Origin: Defluviicoccus sp046348835
Lineage (GTDB): Bacteria > Pseudomonadota > Alphaproteobacteria > Rhodospirillales > Defluviicoccaceae
Direction of reading: 5' to 3'
Assembly (NCBI GenBank): GCA_046348835.1
Contig: JAXMDM010000004.1
Coordinates: 124,001-188,000, forward strand
Length of the DNA stretch: 64,000 nucleotides
The notes under the pieces were generated by a model. It saw nothing but the letters and a program-made list of their open reading frames with translations, was not told where the DNA came from and did not search any database. Position 1 is the stretch's first letter; each line of letters starts with the position of its first letter. Positions 32,427 to 41,544 of the stretch are shown piece after piece. A program made the position numbers and the translations under genes.

Positions 32427-33203
32427 GTGATCGACGAGCCTTCCCTGCTCCAGGGCCTGCTGGCGCAAGGCCTTGCCGCCTGCCGGGCGGCGCTCTCCGC
32501 CGACGGCAGCCTGTTGGCCAGCCTGTTTCTCGCCGGTCTCGTCGGCAGCCTCACCCACTGCACCGGCATGTGCGGCCCGTTCGTCCTGGCGCAGACCGTG
32601 GCCCGCCTGGATGCGGTGCCGGCCGGCGGCATGCGCGAGTTGCATCGTCTGGCCGGCGCGGCACTCGCCCCCTACCATCTCGGCCGCGCCACCACCTATA
32701 CCGGCCTCGGCGCCATCGCCGCGACGCTCGCCGGCGGCGTCATCGACGCCACCCGATGGCGCTGGCTGTCGGTGGCGCTGCTGGCGGTGGCGGCGCTGCT
32801 CTTCCTCGCCTACGCGTTGCGGGCACTGGGGGTCGCGATCCCCGGCACCGCCGGTGGAACCGGCGCGGGCTGGAGCCGGCTGGTGGGCGGCTGGGCGAAG
32901 CCGCTGTTCGACCGGCCGATCCGCTGGCGCGGCTACCTGCTGGGGGTCCTCCTCGGCTTCCTGCCGTGCGGCCTGCTCTACGCCGCCCTGGCCGCCGCCG
33001 CCGCCTCGGGCAGCGCGCTCTCCGGCGCCGCCGCCATGTTCGCCTTCAGCCTCGGCACCGTGCCGGCGCTCGTCGCCGTCGGCCTCGCCGGGCACGTGGC
33101 CGGCAGCCGCTTCCGCGCCACCGCCCGCGCCCTGGCGCCGGTGCTGATGCTGATCAACGCGGCGGCGCTGTCGTACCTCGCTTGGCGCCTCGCCGCAGCC
33201 TGA
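32427..33203 (+). CDS. TauE/SafE-DsbD2 superfamily membrane protein with HCxGMC motif
   Basis: 258-residue, six- or seven-helix membrane protein of the sulfite-exporter-like/DsbD_2 group. The diagnostic GSLTHCTGMCGPFVLA near residue 45 carries a Cys-x3-Cys pair in the first membrane helix, and the repeat half has GVLLGFLPCGLLYAALA. Proteins with this motif often sit with Sco/SenC and cytochrome oxidase assembly genes and are suspected copper handlers. Here a Sco1 homologue follows 38 bases later, supporting a copper-delivery role. Despite the family name, sulfite export is not indicated. Located between the divergent cbiD and cobB. Confidence 0.75.
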   Translation: MIDEPSLLQGLLAQGLAACRAALSADGSLLASLFLAGLVGSLTHCTGMCGPFVLAQTVARLDAVPAGGMRELHRLAGAALAPYHLGRATTYTGLGAIAATLAGGVIDATRWRWLSVALLAVAALLFLAYALRALGVAIPGTAGGTGAGWSRLVGGWAKPLFDRPIRWRGYLLGVLLGFLPCGLLYAALAAAAASGSALSGAAAMFAFSLGTVPALVAVGLAGHVAGSRFRATARALAPVLMLINAAALSYLAWRLAAA

Positions 33204-33241
33204 CAATCCCTGTTCCGCCCCGATTTCCCCTCCACAGCCGG

Positions 33242-33886
33242 ATGATCCCGCCGATGACTTCAAGCCAGGCCAAGAAACCCTTCCGTGGCGCCCTCGTCGT
33301 CCTCGCCCTCCTCGTCCTCGGCGCGGTGGGGTTCCTCGCCGCCCGCCACTACTTCGGCCAACCCATCGCCGCGTCCTTGGAACCCGCCGCCGCCCCGGAC
33401 ATCGGCGGTCCGTTCTCCCTGGTCGACCAGGACGGCAACCCGGTGACCGACGAGACCTTCCGCGGCAAGTACATGCTGGTCTACTTCGGGTTCACCTACT
33501 GCCCCGACGTTTGCCCCACCTCGCTCGCCCGCAACGCCCAGGCGCTGGCGCTGCTGGGCGACAAGGCGGACAAGATCGTCCCCATCCTGATCAGCATCGA
33601 TCCCGAACGCGACACGCCGCAGAAGATGAAGGACTATGTCGCCGCCTTCGATCCGCGCCTGATCGGCCTGACCGGCACCGTGCTGCAGATGAAAATCGCC
33701 GCCCAGGCCTACAAGGTCTTCTACATGAAGGTGCCGCCGAAGGCGGGTGGCGACCCGAACGCCTATGTCGTCGACCACTCCACCTTCACCTACCTGATGG
33801 GTCCCGACGGCCGCTTCCTCCGCTTCTTCCAGCATACCCAGTCGCCGGAGGAGATGGCCGCCGAGCTGAAGACGGTGGTCCGCTAA
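33242..33886 (+). CDS. SCO1/SenC family copper chaperone
   Basis: 214-residue membrane-anchored thioredoxin-fold protein. An N-terminal helix (about residues 15-33) anchors it to the inner membrane with the domain in the periplasm. The copper-binding CxxxC is FTYCPDVCPTSL, with the distal His in VVDHSTFTYLMGPDG. Sco proteins deliver copper to the CuA site of cytochrome c oxidase and act in thiol exchange. Length is standard. ATG 33242 or ATG 33254 could be the start; neither has a strong ribosome site. It pairs with the preceding TauE-like gene; cobB starts eight bases after its stop. Confidence 0.9.
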   Translation: MIPPMTSSQAKKPFRGALVVLALLVLGAVGFLAARHYFGQPIAASLEPAAAPDIGGPFSLVDQDGNPVTDETFRGKYMLVYFGFTYCPDVCPTSLARNAQALALLGDKADKIVPILISIDPERDTPQKMKDYVAAFDPRLIGLTGTVLQMKIAAQAYKVFYMKVPPKAGGDPNAYVVDHSTFTYLMGPDGRFLRFFQHTQSPEEMAAELKTVVR

Positions 33887-33894
33887 CCGCGGGC

Positions 33895-35271
33895 ATGAGC
33901 GTGCCGGTGCGCCAGCCCAGCCATGATCCAGGGAACGGTCGGGGGGTGATCGTCGCCGCGCCGGCGTCCGGGTCCGGCAAGACCATCTTCACCCTGGCGC
34001 TGATCCGCCACCTGGCCCGCAGCGGCGTCGCCGTCGCTTCGGCCAAGGTGGGTCCCGACTACATCGACCCCGCCTTCCACGCCGCCGCCGGCGGCACCGC
34101 CTGCGTCAACCTGGATCCGTGGGCGATGCGGGCGGCCACCCTCGACCGGCTGGTGGGAGCCCTCTCGGCCCGCGCCGGGATCGTCGTGTGCGAGGGGGTC
34201 ATGGGCCTCTTCGACGGCGCCGTCGGCGACGCCGGCTCCACCGCCGACCTCGCCGCACGCACCGGCTGGCCGGTGATCCTGGTTCTCGACGTACGCGCCC
34301 AGGCGGCCAGCGCGGCGGCGGTGCTGCGGGGCTTTGCCAGCCATCGCGCCGACGTGGACGTGGCCGGCGTCGTCTTCAATCGTGTCGGCAGCCCCCGCCA
34401 CCTGGCGATGGTGGAGGACGCCTGTCGCCGGGCGGTGCCCCACGTCGGCCGCCTCGGCGGACTGGGCCGGATGGCCGATTTGGAACTGCCGGAGCGACAC
34501 CTGGGTCTGGTTCAGGCGGCGGAGCATCCGGGCCTCGCCGCTTTCCTCGACGCCGCCGCCGACCGGCTGGCCGACGCCATCGCCGTCGACCGGCTGCTGG
34601 CCCTGGCACGACCGGCGAACCCGGCTTTCGTTTCCGACGGCACCGGCAACCATGCGCCGCCGATTGCGCCCCTGGGGCAACGGATCGCCGTCGCCGACGA
34701 CCCGGCGTTCGCCTTTCGCTATCCGCACGTGATCGAGGGGTGGCGGGCCGCCGGGGCTTCCCTCTCCTTTTTCTCCCCCTTGGCCGACGAGGCACCCGAC
34801 GCCCACGCCGACGCGGTGTACCTGCCGGGCGGATATCCCGAACTGCACGCCGGCAGGCTGGCCGGCAACGCCCGCTTCCTCGCCGGCCTCACCGCCGCCG
34901 CCGGCCGCGGCGCCGCCATCGTCGGCGAGTGCGGCGGCTATATGGTGATGGGCGAGGCGCTGATCGATGCCGCCGGGGAGGCGCACCGGATGGCCAGGCT
35001 TTTGCCGCTGGTCACCTCGTTTGCCGAGCGGCGGCTGCACCTGGGTTACCGCCGCGCCCGGCTGGAGGTTGCGACCGCCCTCGGCGCCGCCGGCAGCGCC
35101 TTTCGCGGCCACGAGTTCCACTTCGCCCGCACCGTCAGCGAGGGACCCGGCCAACCCCTGTTCCGCGTCGCCGATGCGGAGGGCCGGCCGCTCGGCGGCA
35201 CCGGCCTCGCCCGCGGCCGCGTCGTCGGCTCCTTCGTCCATTTGATCGACAGGGCGGAGGCGGACGGATAG
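33895..35271 (+). CDS. cobB: Cobyrinate a,c-diamide synthase (glutamine-hydrolysing)
   Basis: 458-residue amidase that uses glutamine and ATP to amidate the a and c side chains of cobyrinic or hydrogenobyrinic acid. The N-terminal ATP-binding P-loop is VAAPASGSGKTIFTLAL, with KVGPDYIDPAFH and VCEGVMGLFDGAVG; the C-terminal glutaminase has the nucleophile Cys in IVGECGGYMVMGEAL and the following His in GHEFHFARTV. Start ATG 33895 has weak upstream purines. Eight bases after the Sco1 gene, so possibly on the same transcript, an odd mix of copper and cobalamin functions. Confidence 0.94.
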   Translation: MSVPVRQPSHDPGNGRGVIVAAPASGSGKTIFTLALIRHLARSGVAVASAKVGPDYIDPAFHAAAGGTACVNLDPWAMRAATLDRLVGALSARAGIVVCEGVMGLFDGAVGDAGSTADLAARTGWPVILVLDVRAQAASAAAVLRGFASHRADVDVAGVVFNRVGSPRHLAMVEDACRRAVPHVGRLGGLGRMADLELPERHLGLVQAAEHPGLAAFLDAAADRLADAIAVDRLLALARPANPAFVSDGTGNHAPPIAPLGQRIAVADDPAFAFRYPHVIEGWRAAGASLSFFSPLADEAPDAHADAVYLPGGYPELHAGRLAGNARFLAGLTAAAGRGAAIVGECGGYMVMGEALIDAAGEAHRMARLLPLVTSFAERRLHLGYRRARLEVATALGAAGSAFRGHEFHFARTVSEGPGQPLFRVADAEGRPLGGTGLARGRVVGSFVHLIDRAEADG

Positions 35272-35317
35272 GATGCGGGACCGATAGGCGCCCCTACTCC
35301 CAACGCTGCAGACGACC

Positions 35318-35782
35318 ATGGCCGAGCCCAGCCCGTCCGATGACGCCCCGTCCCGGCCGTTCTGGCGCCGCAAACGGCTGGAACAGATGACCCCCGGCGA
35401 GTGGGAAAGCCTCTGCGACGGCTGCGGCAAATGCTGCCTGGAAAAGCTGCGCTGGGGACGGTGGGGCACCATCAGCCACACCGACGTCGCCTGTCGCCTG
35501 CTCGACCTGGAGAGCTGCCGCTGCCGGCGCTATGGCGAGCGGCGGCGCCTGGTTCCCAACTGCGAGCAGCTCACCGCGGCGAAGATCCGGCGGCTCGACT
35601 GGCTGCCCTCCACCTGCGCCTACCGGGTGCTGGCCGAAGGCGGCGACCTCGCCTGGTGGCATCCCCTCGTATCCGGCGATCCGGAGATGGTGCACACCGC
35701 CGGCATCTCGGTGCGCGGACGGGCGGTGGCACCGGCCGGCGCCGGCCCGCTCGAACACCACATCGTCGACTGGCCAAGGTGA
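35318..35782 (+). CDS. YcgN family (UPF0260) cysteine cluster protein
   Basis: 154-residue YcgN-type protein, a conserved family with no established function, predicted to bind metal or an iron-sulfur centre. The cysteine cluster reads LCDGCGKCCLEKL, followed by CRLLDLESCRCRRY, and the family-specific WLPSTCAYRVLAEG and DWPR end. The ATG starts 46 bases after cobB. Its stop is eight bases before the GTG start of the DapA-like gene, so they may be co-transcribed. Confidence 0.85.
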   Translation: MAEPSPSDDAPSRPFWRRKRLEQMTPGEWESLCDGCGKCCLEKLRWGRWGTISHTDVACRLLDLESCRCRRYGERRRLVPNCEQLTAAKIRRLDWLPSTCAYRVLAEGGDLAWWHPLVSGDPEMVHTAGISVRGRAVAPAGAGPLEHHIVDWPR

Positions 35783-35789
35783 GCCGCCC

Positions 35790-36746
35790 GTGACCGACCC
35801 CGATCCCGCTGCCGTCAGCCCCGCCGTCGACGATCGGCTGCACGGCGTGTTCGCCGCCGCATTGACGCCCGTCGACGCCCATCTCGCCCCCGACTTCGGC
35901 ACCGCCACCCTGCACTGCCGCTGGCTGCTTCGCCACGGCTGCGACGGCCTCGGCATCCTCGGCACCACCGGCGAGGCCAACTCGTTCTCGGTCGGCGAAC
36001 GGACGGACCTGCTCGACCACCTGGTCGGCAACGGGGTGCCGGCGGCGGTGCTGCTGCCCGGCACCGGCTGCGCCGCGCTGACCGACACGGTGGCGCTCAC
36101 CGCCCACGCCTGCAAGCTTGGGGCGGGCGGCTGCCTCGTCCTGCCGCCGTTCTACTACAAGAACGTCAGCGACGACGGGCTGTTCGCGTCCTACGCCGAG
36201 GTGATCGAGCGGGTCGGCGACCCCCGGCTGCGCATCTACCTCTACCATTTCCCGCAGATGACCGGCCTGTTCCTGTCCGTTGCGCTGATCGAGCGGCTGG
36301 TCGCCCGCTATCCCGAGACGGTGGTCGGGATCAAGGATTCCTCCGGAGACCTCGCCAACATGCTGGCGGTCGCCGCCGCCATTCCCGGCTTCGCCGTCTT
36401 CTCCGGATCGGACGACCTGTTGTTGCCGCTGCTGGACGGCGGCGGGGCCGGCTGCATCACCGCCTGCTGCAACATCGCCGCCCCGCTGGCGGCGGCGGTC
36501 TACGCCGCCTGGCGCAACGGCGACCGGGAAAACGCCGCCGCGGTGCAAAGGACGCTCTCCGAGGTCCGCCGCCTGGTTTCCGCCTATCCGCTGTCGGCGG
36601 CGCTGAAGGCGCTGTTTGCCCGTTTCTCCCCCGCCGGCGCCTGGGCGCAGCTGCGGCCGCCGCTGGTCCCCCTGCCGCCGGCCGCCGCCGCCGCCCTGGC
36701 CGACGCCCTCGCCGCCCTCCCCTTCGCCCCCGACGACTGGCCGTGA
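35790..36746 (+). CDS. Dihydrodipicolinate synthase/N-acetylneuraminate lyase family aldolase
   Basis: 318-residue class I aldolase of the DapA/NanA superfamily. The lobes are GVFAAALTPVD at the N-terminus, GILGTTGEANSFSVGERTDLL with the substrate-carboxylate-binding GTTGE, the family Tyr in IYLYHFPQMTG, and the Schiff-base Lys in VVGIKDSSGDLANM at about residue 175. GTTGE with Asn-Ser instead of the DapA Ser-Thr and the extended C-terminus suggest a relative such as a keto-deoxy sugar acid or pyruvate aldolase rather than lysine-pathway DapA. GTG start at 35790; the following gene starts 13 bases after its stop. Confidence 0.75.
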   Translation: MTDPDPAAVSPAVDDRLHGVFAAALTPVDAHLAPDFGTATLHCRWLLRHGCDGLGILGTTGEANSFSVGERTDLLDHLVGNGVPAAVLLPGTGCAALTDTVALTAHACKLGAGGCLVLPPFYYKNVSDDGLFASYAEVIERVGDPRLRIYLYHFPQMTGLFLSVALIERLVARYPETVVGIKDSSGDLANMLAVAAAIPGFAVFSGSDDLLLPLLDGGGAGCITACCNIAAPLAAAVYAAWRNGDRENAAAVQRTLSEVRRLVSAYPLSAALKALFARFSPAGAWAQLRPPLVPLPPAAAAALADALAALPFAPDDWP

Positions 36747-36759
36747 GCGGATCGCAGCG

Positions 36760-37500
36760 GTGTTGACGCTGGCGGGCCACCGCGACCGCCGCCATCAGCT
36801 CGCTCCCGCCACCGTCGACGTGGGGGGCCGGGCTATTCCGCTCGTCGTCCGCCGAACGGCACGGGCGAAGCGGCTCATCCTCCGTCTGTGCCCCGTCGAT
36901 GATGCGCTGATCCTGACCCTGCCGCCACGGGTCGGCGTCGCCGACGGCCTCGCCTTCGTCGCCCGCGAGCGCGAACGGATCGCCGCCCTGCTGGACCGCC
37001 GCCCGGCGCGGATGCCGTTCGTCGATGGCGCCGTCATCCTTCTGCGCGGCGCGCCGCACCGCATCGTCGCCGCGCCCGGCCGCGACGTTCGCGTGGCGGA
37101 CGGGGTGATCCTGGTCGGCGGGCGGGAAGACCGCCTCGCCGCCACTCTCGGCCGCTGGCTGCGCCGGCAGGCGCTGGCCGAGCTGACCCAGCTCTCCGAG
37201 GTCAAGGCGGCGCGGTTGAATGGCGTTCCCCGCCGACCGCTCGGGCGGGTGCGGGTGAAGGAGATGCGGACCCGCTGGGGATCGTGCACCCCGAAGGGCG
37301 ATCTCAACTACGCCTGGCGGCTGATCCTGGCACCGCCCTTCGTCCTCGATTACGTGGTCGCGCACGAGGTGGCGCACCTGGCCCGGGCCGGCCACGACCG
37401 GGCCTTCTGGACCACCTGCGCCCACCTCGCCGCCGCCGATCCCGCCCCGGCCCGCGCCTGGCTGCGCGACCACGGCTCGACGCTGCTGCGCTACGGGTAG
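36760..37500 (+). CDS. YgjP-like (SprT-type) zinc metallopeptidase
   Basis: 246-residue DUF45/YgjP family putative metalloprotease. N-terminal beta region RRTARAKRLILRLCPVDDALILTLPPRVG, then the family-specific MRTRWGSCTPKGDLNYAWRLI, and the zinc-binding HExxH as VVAHEVAHLARAGHDRAFW. No signal peptide, so cytosolic. Function unknown. GTG at 36760 is chosen because the reading frame upstream overlaps the DapA-like gene. Convergent with fba, separated by a GC-rich hairpin. Confidence 0.82.
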   Translation: MLTLAGHRDRRHQLAPATVDVGGRAIPLVVRRTARAKRLILRLCPVDDALILTLPPRVGVADGLAFVARERERIAALLDRRPARMPFVDGAVILLRGAPHRIVAAPGRDVRVADGVILVGGREDRLAATLGRWLRRQALAELTQLSEVKAARLNGVPRRPLGRVRVKEMRTRWGSCTPKGDLNYAWRLILAPPFVLDYVVAHEVAHLARAGHDRAFWTTCAHLAAADPAPARAWLRDHGSTLLRYG

Positions 37501-37519
37501 GTCGGGAAGCCCTTGGGAC

Positions 37520-37548
37520 CGCGGAGGGGCGGCGCGTGCCCCTCCGCG
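37520..37548. terminator. GC-rich hairpin between YgjP-like gene and fba
   Basis: An 11-bp perfect inverted repeat CGCGGAGGGGC (37520-37530) / GCCCCTCCGCG (37538-37548) lies between two convergent stops. It lacks a T-run, so it would work as an intrinsic terminator only weakly, in either direction. Confidence 0.5.
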
Positions 37549-37567
37549 AACCATCGCCGGACCTTGC

Positions 37568-38650
37568 TCAGGCGGCCAGCGTCTTGCCGGTGGAGTTCAG
37601 GTCGTGGAACGCCTCGCCCAGGCGCTCGACCAAGCCCTTCTCGGCGTCACGCAGCCACTTGCGCGGGTCGTAGTACTTCTTGAACGGGGTGCCGTCGTCC
37701 GGATCGATCTGATACTTGAACGCCTTCGGATGATCGTCGACGAACTTGCCGACCGGCGCCGAGAAGGCGAACTGGGTGTCGGTGTCGATGTTCATCTTGA
37801 ACACGCCGTAGCCCACCGCCTCGGTGATCTGCTCCTTCTCGGAGCCGGAACCGCCGTGGAAGACCAGGTTGAGCGGGTTCGGGCCGGTGTTGTGGCGGCG
37901 CGAGATCAGGTCCTGGGAGTTCTTCAGGATCTCCGGACGCAGCTTGACGTTGCCCGGCTTATAGACGCCGTGCACGTTGCCGAACGAGGCGGCGACGGAG
38001 AACATGCCGATCTCCGCCAGCTTGTCGAAGGCCTGCAGCACGTCTTCCGGCTGGGTGTAGAGCTTGGCGTTGTCGGCGCTCTCGTCGAACTCGCCGCCGA
38101 TGCCGTCCTCCTCACCGCCGGTGACGCCGAGCTCGATCTCCAGGTTCATCCCGAGCGGCGCCATCCGCTTCAGGACGCGGGCGCACTCGTTCAGGTTCCA
38201 GTCGATGGGCTCCTCCGACAGGTCCAGCATGTGGGAGCTGAACAGCGGCTTGCCGGTCTCCTTGAAGAAGGCCTCGCCGTAATCGAGCAGCGCCTCGACC
38301 CAGGGGATCAGCTTCTTGTTGGCGTGGTCGGTGTGGAGGACGACGCAGACGCCATAGTGCTCGGCCATCATGTGGACGTGGCGGGCGGCGGAGACCGCAC
38401 CCAGCACCTTCGCCAGCGCCCCGTCGGGGAAGCCTTGGCCGGCGTAAAATTGGGCGCCGCCGTTGGAGAGCTGGATGATCACGTCGGACTTGTTCTTCGC
38501 CGCCGACTCCAGCACCGCGTTGACGGTATTGGTGCCGGTGACGTTCACCGCCGGCAGGGCGTAGTTGCCGGCCTTGCAGCTGGCGACCAGGGTCTCGTAG
38601 TCCTTGCCGGTGACGACGCCCGGCTTCAGTTTTGCGCTCGCTCCACTCAT
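37568..38650 (-). CDS. fbaA: Class II fructose-bisphosphate aldolase
   Basis: 360-residue class IIA aldolase, E. coli FbaA length. It cleaves fructose-1,6-bisphosphate in glycolysis and makes it in gluconeogenesis. Zinc ligands are in VLHTDHANKK and in NLVFHGGSGS, with the His of GVYKPGN-adjacent SFGNVHGVYKPGN; other blocks are LPAVNVTGTNTVNAVLESA and GVTGGEEDG, and the phosphate-binding MNIDTDTQFAF. ATG 38650 has GGAGGCGAG upstream. Single gene with a 209-base upstream region. Confidence 0.95.
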   Translation of the reverse strand: MSGASAKLKPGVVTGKDYETLVASCKAGNYALPAVNVTGTNTVNAVLESAAKNKSDVIIQLSNGGAQFYAGQGFPDGALAKVLGAVSAARHVHMMAEHYGVCVVLHTDHANKKLIPWVEALLDYGEAFFKETGKPLFSSHMLDLSEEPIDWNLNECARVLKRMAPLGMNLEIELGVTGGEEDGIGGEFDESADNAKLYTQPEDVLQAFDKLAEIGMFSVAASFGNVHGVYKPGNVKLRPEILKNSQDLISRRHNTGPNPLNLVFHGGSGSEKEQITEAVGYGVFKMNIDTDTQFAFSAPVGKFVDDHPKAFKYQIDPDDGTPFKKYYDPRKWLRDAEKGLVERLGEAFHDLNSTGKTLAA

Positions 38651-38859
38651 TTGATCTCGCCTCCGTACACAGGCGGGGGCGGCGCGCCGATGGCTATTCG
38701 CCCCCTTTGATTTCCGTAATCGGTCAGCCGCGCGATCGGCCGCGCAGGACAGTGGGTCCAACGGCAACGCCGTTATATCAGCTTGGTCGGCGGGCGCGAG
38801 ATCCAACCCGATTCGGGCCGCAACATGCCGTCGTCGCAGCGGAAATTGCCCGCCGACGA

Positions 38860-39273
38860 TCAGCCGTCGACGCAGCCCAGGTCGCAGATGCGCCGCCATG
38901 CCTCGTCGTCGATGGGCATCACCGACAGCCGCGACTGGCGCACCAGCGGCAGCTCGCCGAACCGCCCGTCGGCCTTGATCGCGGCGAGGGTGACCGGGCG
39001 CGGCAGCGGTGCCACGACCCGTACGTCGACCATCCCGAAGCGGCCGGTTTCATCCTTGGGGTCGGGATAGTACTCGCGGGTAACCTCGACGATGCCGACG
39101 ATCGCCCGCACGTCGCCCGAATGATAGAAGAAGGCCCGGTCGCCCACCCGCATCGCCTTCAGGTTGTTGGCCGCCTGGTGGTTGCGGACGCCGTCCCAGT
39201 TGGTCGTTCCCGCCACCACCTGATCGTCCCACGACCAGGCGTCGGGTTCCGATTTCACCAGCCAGTGCGCCAT
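38860..39273 (-). CDS. EVE domain protein
   Basis: 137-residue EVE protein, a PUA-related fold thought to bind modified bases in RNA or DNA. Family blocks are HWLVKSEPDAWSWDD, TNWDGVRNHQAANNLKAMRVGD, AFFYHSGDVRAIVGIVEV and the closing PLVRQSRLSVMPI. It begins five bases after the YciI-like gene stop and the two are probably a single minus-strand unit, a pairing common in alphaproteobacteria. Confidence 0.92.
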   Translation of the reverse strand: MAHWLVKSEPDAWSWDDQVVAGTTNWDGVRNHQAANNLKAMRVGDRAFFYHSGDVRAIVGIVEVTREYYPDPKDETGRFGMVDVRVVAPLPRPVTLAAIKADGRFGELPLVRQSRLSVMPIDDEAWRRICDLGCVDG

Positions 39274-39278
39274 CCGCC

Positions 39279-39560
39279 CTACTCCGCCGGCAGCACCTTC
39301 TTCCACGACCGGATGTGGACGCTTTCGAACAGGCCGGCCTTGCCGTAAGGGTCGCCGGCGACGAAAGCCTCGGCTTCCGCCCGGTCGGCGACATCGAGAA
39401 TGAGCAGGCTGCCGTTCATCGTTCCATCCTCGGCGAGGGTCGGGCCGGCGGCCTTGATCCGGTCGGCCTGAGAATCGAGGTAGGCGAGATGCGCCGGCCG
39501 GTTCTGCTGACGGATCGCCAGGTGGTCGGGCTTGTCGGTACCGAAGATGACGAACAGCAT
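39279..39560 (-). CDS. YciI-like protein
   Basis: 93-residue YCII-domain protein (ferredoxin-like fold): MLFVIFGTDKPDHLAIRQQNR, HLAYLDSQADRIKAAGP, SLLILDVADRAEAEAFVAGDPY and RSWKKVL. YCII proteins are small ligand-binding or enzyme-like proteins of mostly unknown role. First gene of the unit with the EVE protein; 220 bases separate it from the divergent rnhB. Confidence 0.9.
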   Translation of the reverse strand: MLFVIFGTDKPDHLAIRQQNRPAHLAYLDSQADRIKAAGPTLAEDGTMNGSLLILDVADRAEAEAFVAGDPYGKAGLFESVHIRSWKKVLPAE

Positions 39561-39780
39561 CGCGGAGGATCCTCCCCGGAAGGTGTTTTCGTTGCCGGCA
39601 AAGGTAGCTGGCGGCGAGGGTCGATGGCAACCGATGCGAACCGGCCGCGGTCGAGGTCGCGTCTCGCTGTTTGACCTTGACCGGACAACCGTGATCGCGG
39701 CTCCTTGTCCTGGCGTGGCCGGGGGCGGCAGCGGTCGACCCGGTAGCGCGACGGCAGACGCGGGGTGTCCGAGGGGGTCC

Positions 39781-40410
39781 ATGCCGGATTTCCGTCTTGA
39801 AGCGGCGGCGGGGGGCCCCGTCGCCGGCATCGACGAAGCGGGCCGCGGTCCGTGGGCGGGGCCGGTGGTCGCCGCCGCGGTCGTCTTCGAACGGCGGCCG
39901 CCGCGATCCCTCGCCCGCCTCATCGACGACTCGAAGGTCCTCCGCCGCGCCCAGCGCGAAGACGCCTTCGCCGCCCTGACCGGCGCCGCCCGCATCGGTG
40001 TCGGCATCGCCTCGGTCGAGGAGATCGACCGCCTCAACATCCTCCAGGCGACCCTCACCGCCATGCGCCGGGCGGTGGACGCGTTGATGGAGACCAACGG
40101 GCCGGTCGCCCCGGTGCTGGCTCTCGTCGACGGCAACGTCCTGCCGGTCCTCCCCTGTCCGGTGAAAGCGGTGATCGGTGGCGACGGCCTGTCGCTCTCC
40201 ATCGCCGCCGCGTCGATCGTCGCCAAGGTCAGCCGTGACCGGCTGATGACGGCGCTGGCCGACGAGTACCCCGGCTACGGCTGGCGGACCAACGTCGGCT
40301 ACGGTACGCCGGAGCACCGCGCCGCCCTCCTCAACCTCGGCCCCTGCCGCCATCACCGCACCAGCTTCCGCCCGGTGCGCGAGGCGGCCGCCGGCCTCCC
40401 CGGTCTCTAG
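39781..40410 (+). CDS. rnhB: Ribonuclease HII
   Basis: 209-residue RNase HII that cuts the RNA strand in DNA-RNA hybrids, including single ribonucleotides. The catalytic start GIDEAGRGPWAGPVVAA holds the DEAG motif; other acidic residues lie in LIDDSK and in ALVDGNVLP, and SIAAASIVAKVSRDRLM is the substrate-binding block. ATG 39781 is chosen because an upstream extension lacks homology. Six bases later the ccrM gene begins; rnhB-ccrM adjacency is common in alphaproteobacteria. Confidence 0.95.
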   Translation: MPDFRLEAAAGGPVAGIDEAGRGPWAGPVVAAAVVFERRPPRSLARLIDDSKVLRRAQREDAFAALTGAARIGVGIASVEEIDRLNILQATLTAMRRAVDALMETNGPVAPVLALVDGNVLPVLPCPVKAVIGGDGLSLSIAAASIVAKVSRDRLMTALADEYPGYGWRTNVGYGTPEHRAALLNLGPCRHHRTSFRPVREAAAGLPGL

Positions 40411-40416
40411 GCCGCC

Positions 40417-41544
40417 ATGGACAAGAGCGCCGCCGCCATGGTCCGCACCGCCGACGACGGCGGCGACGGGCTCCGGCTCGACCGGGTCATCCCCGGCGAT
40501 TGCGTGGAGGTGATGGCGACGCTGCCGGCGGCGTCGGTCGACATGGTCTTTGCCGACCCGCCCTACAACCTGCAGTTGGCCCGCACCCTGCACCGCCCCG
40601 ACCACAGCCGGGTGGACGCGGTCGACGATGCCTGGGACCGGTTCGCCGACCTCGCCGACTACGACCGGTTCACCCGCGCCTGGCTCGCCGCCGCCAGGCG
40701 CGTCCTCAAGCCCGATGGCACGCTGTGGGTGATCGGCACCTACCACAACATCTACCGGGTGGGCGCGGCGCTGCAGGACCTGCAGTTCTGGATCCTCAAC
40801 GACATCGTCTGGCGGAAGACCAACCCGATGCCCAACTTCCGCGGCCGGCGCTTCACCAACGCCCACGAGACGTTGATCTGGTGCTCCCGCGACGCGGGCT
40901 CCCGCTACCGGTTCAATCACTGGGCGATGAAAGGTCTGAACGAGGACCTGCAGATGCGCTCCGACTGGCTGATCCCGTTGTGCACCGGCGGCGAGCGGTT
41001 GAAGGCGGACGGACGCCGTGCCCATTCCACCCAGAAGCCGGAGGCGCTCCTTTACCGGGCGATCCTCGCCGCCACCAATCCCGGCGACGTCATCCTCGAC
41101 CCGTTCTTCGGCTCCGGCACCACCGGCGCGGTGGCCAAACGGCTCGGCCGCCGCTGGCTCGGCATCGAACGCGACCCGACGTACGTGCGCCTCGCCGAAG
41201 AGCGCGTCGCCGCGGTGGCGGCGGCCGCCGCCGACGTGGCCAATCTCCTGCTGACCCCCTCGCCGCGCGAGGCGCCTCGCGTTCCCTTCGGCTGGCTGCT
41301 GGAGCACGGCCTGTTGCAGGCGGGCGACCGCCTCACCGACCGCGACGGGCGCCTCGACGCCCGCGTCGCCGCCGATGGCGCCATTGAATGCAACGGTCGT
41401 CGCGGCTCCATCCACCGCATCGGCGCCGAGGTCCAAGGTGCAACCGCGTGCAACGGGTGGGTGTTCTGGCACTACGAAGCGGACGGGCGGCGGCTCCCCA
41501 TCGACGAGCTCAGGCAGAGGCTGCGGGCTCTCCTCGGTCCGTAG
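40417..41544 (+). CDS. ccrM: CcrM-type DNA adenine methyltransferase (GANTC)
   Basis: 375-residue cell-cycle-regulated beta-class N6-adenine methyltransferase. The catalytic DPPY lies at residues 47-50 (MVFADPPYNLQL), with NDIVWRKTNPMPNF and the SAM-binding LDPFFGSGTTGAVAKRLGRRWLGIERD. The C-terminal region from about residue 270 is the alphaproteobacterial RAMA-type DNA-binding extension (GSIHRIGAEVQGA, CNGWVFWHYE). The enzyme methylates GANTC and influences the cell cycle. Probably co-transcribed with rnhB, six bases apart. Confidence 0.95.
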   Translation: MDKSAAAMVRTADDGGDGLRLDRVIPGDCVEVMATLPAASVDMVFADPPYNLQLARTLHRPDHSRVDAVDDAWDRFADLADYDRFTRAWLAAARRVLKPDGTLWVIGTYHNIYRVGAALQDLQFWILNDIVWRKTNPMPNFRGRRFTNAHETLIWCSRDAGSRYRFNHWAMKGLNEDLQMRSDWLIPLCTGGERLKADGRRAHSTQKPEALLYRAILAATNPGDVILDPFFGSGTTGAVAKRLGRRWLGIERDPTYVRLAEERVAAVAAAAADVANLLLTPSPREAPRVPFGWLLEHGLLQAGDRLTDRDGRLDARVAADGAIECNGRRGSIHRIGAEVQGATACNGWVFWHYEADGRRLPIDELRQRLRALLGP

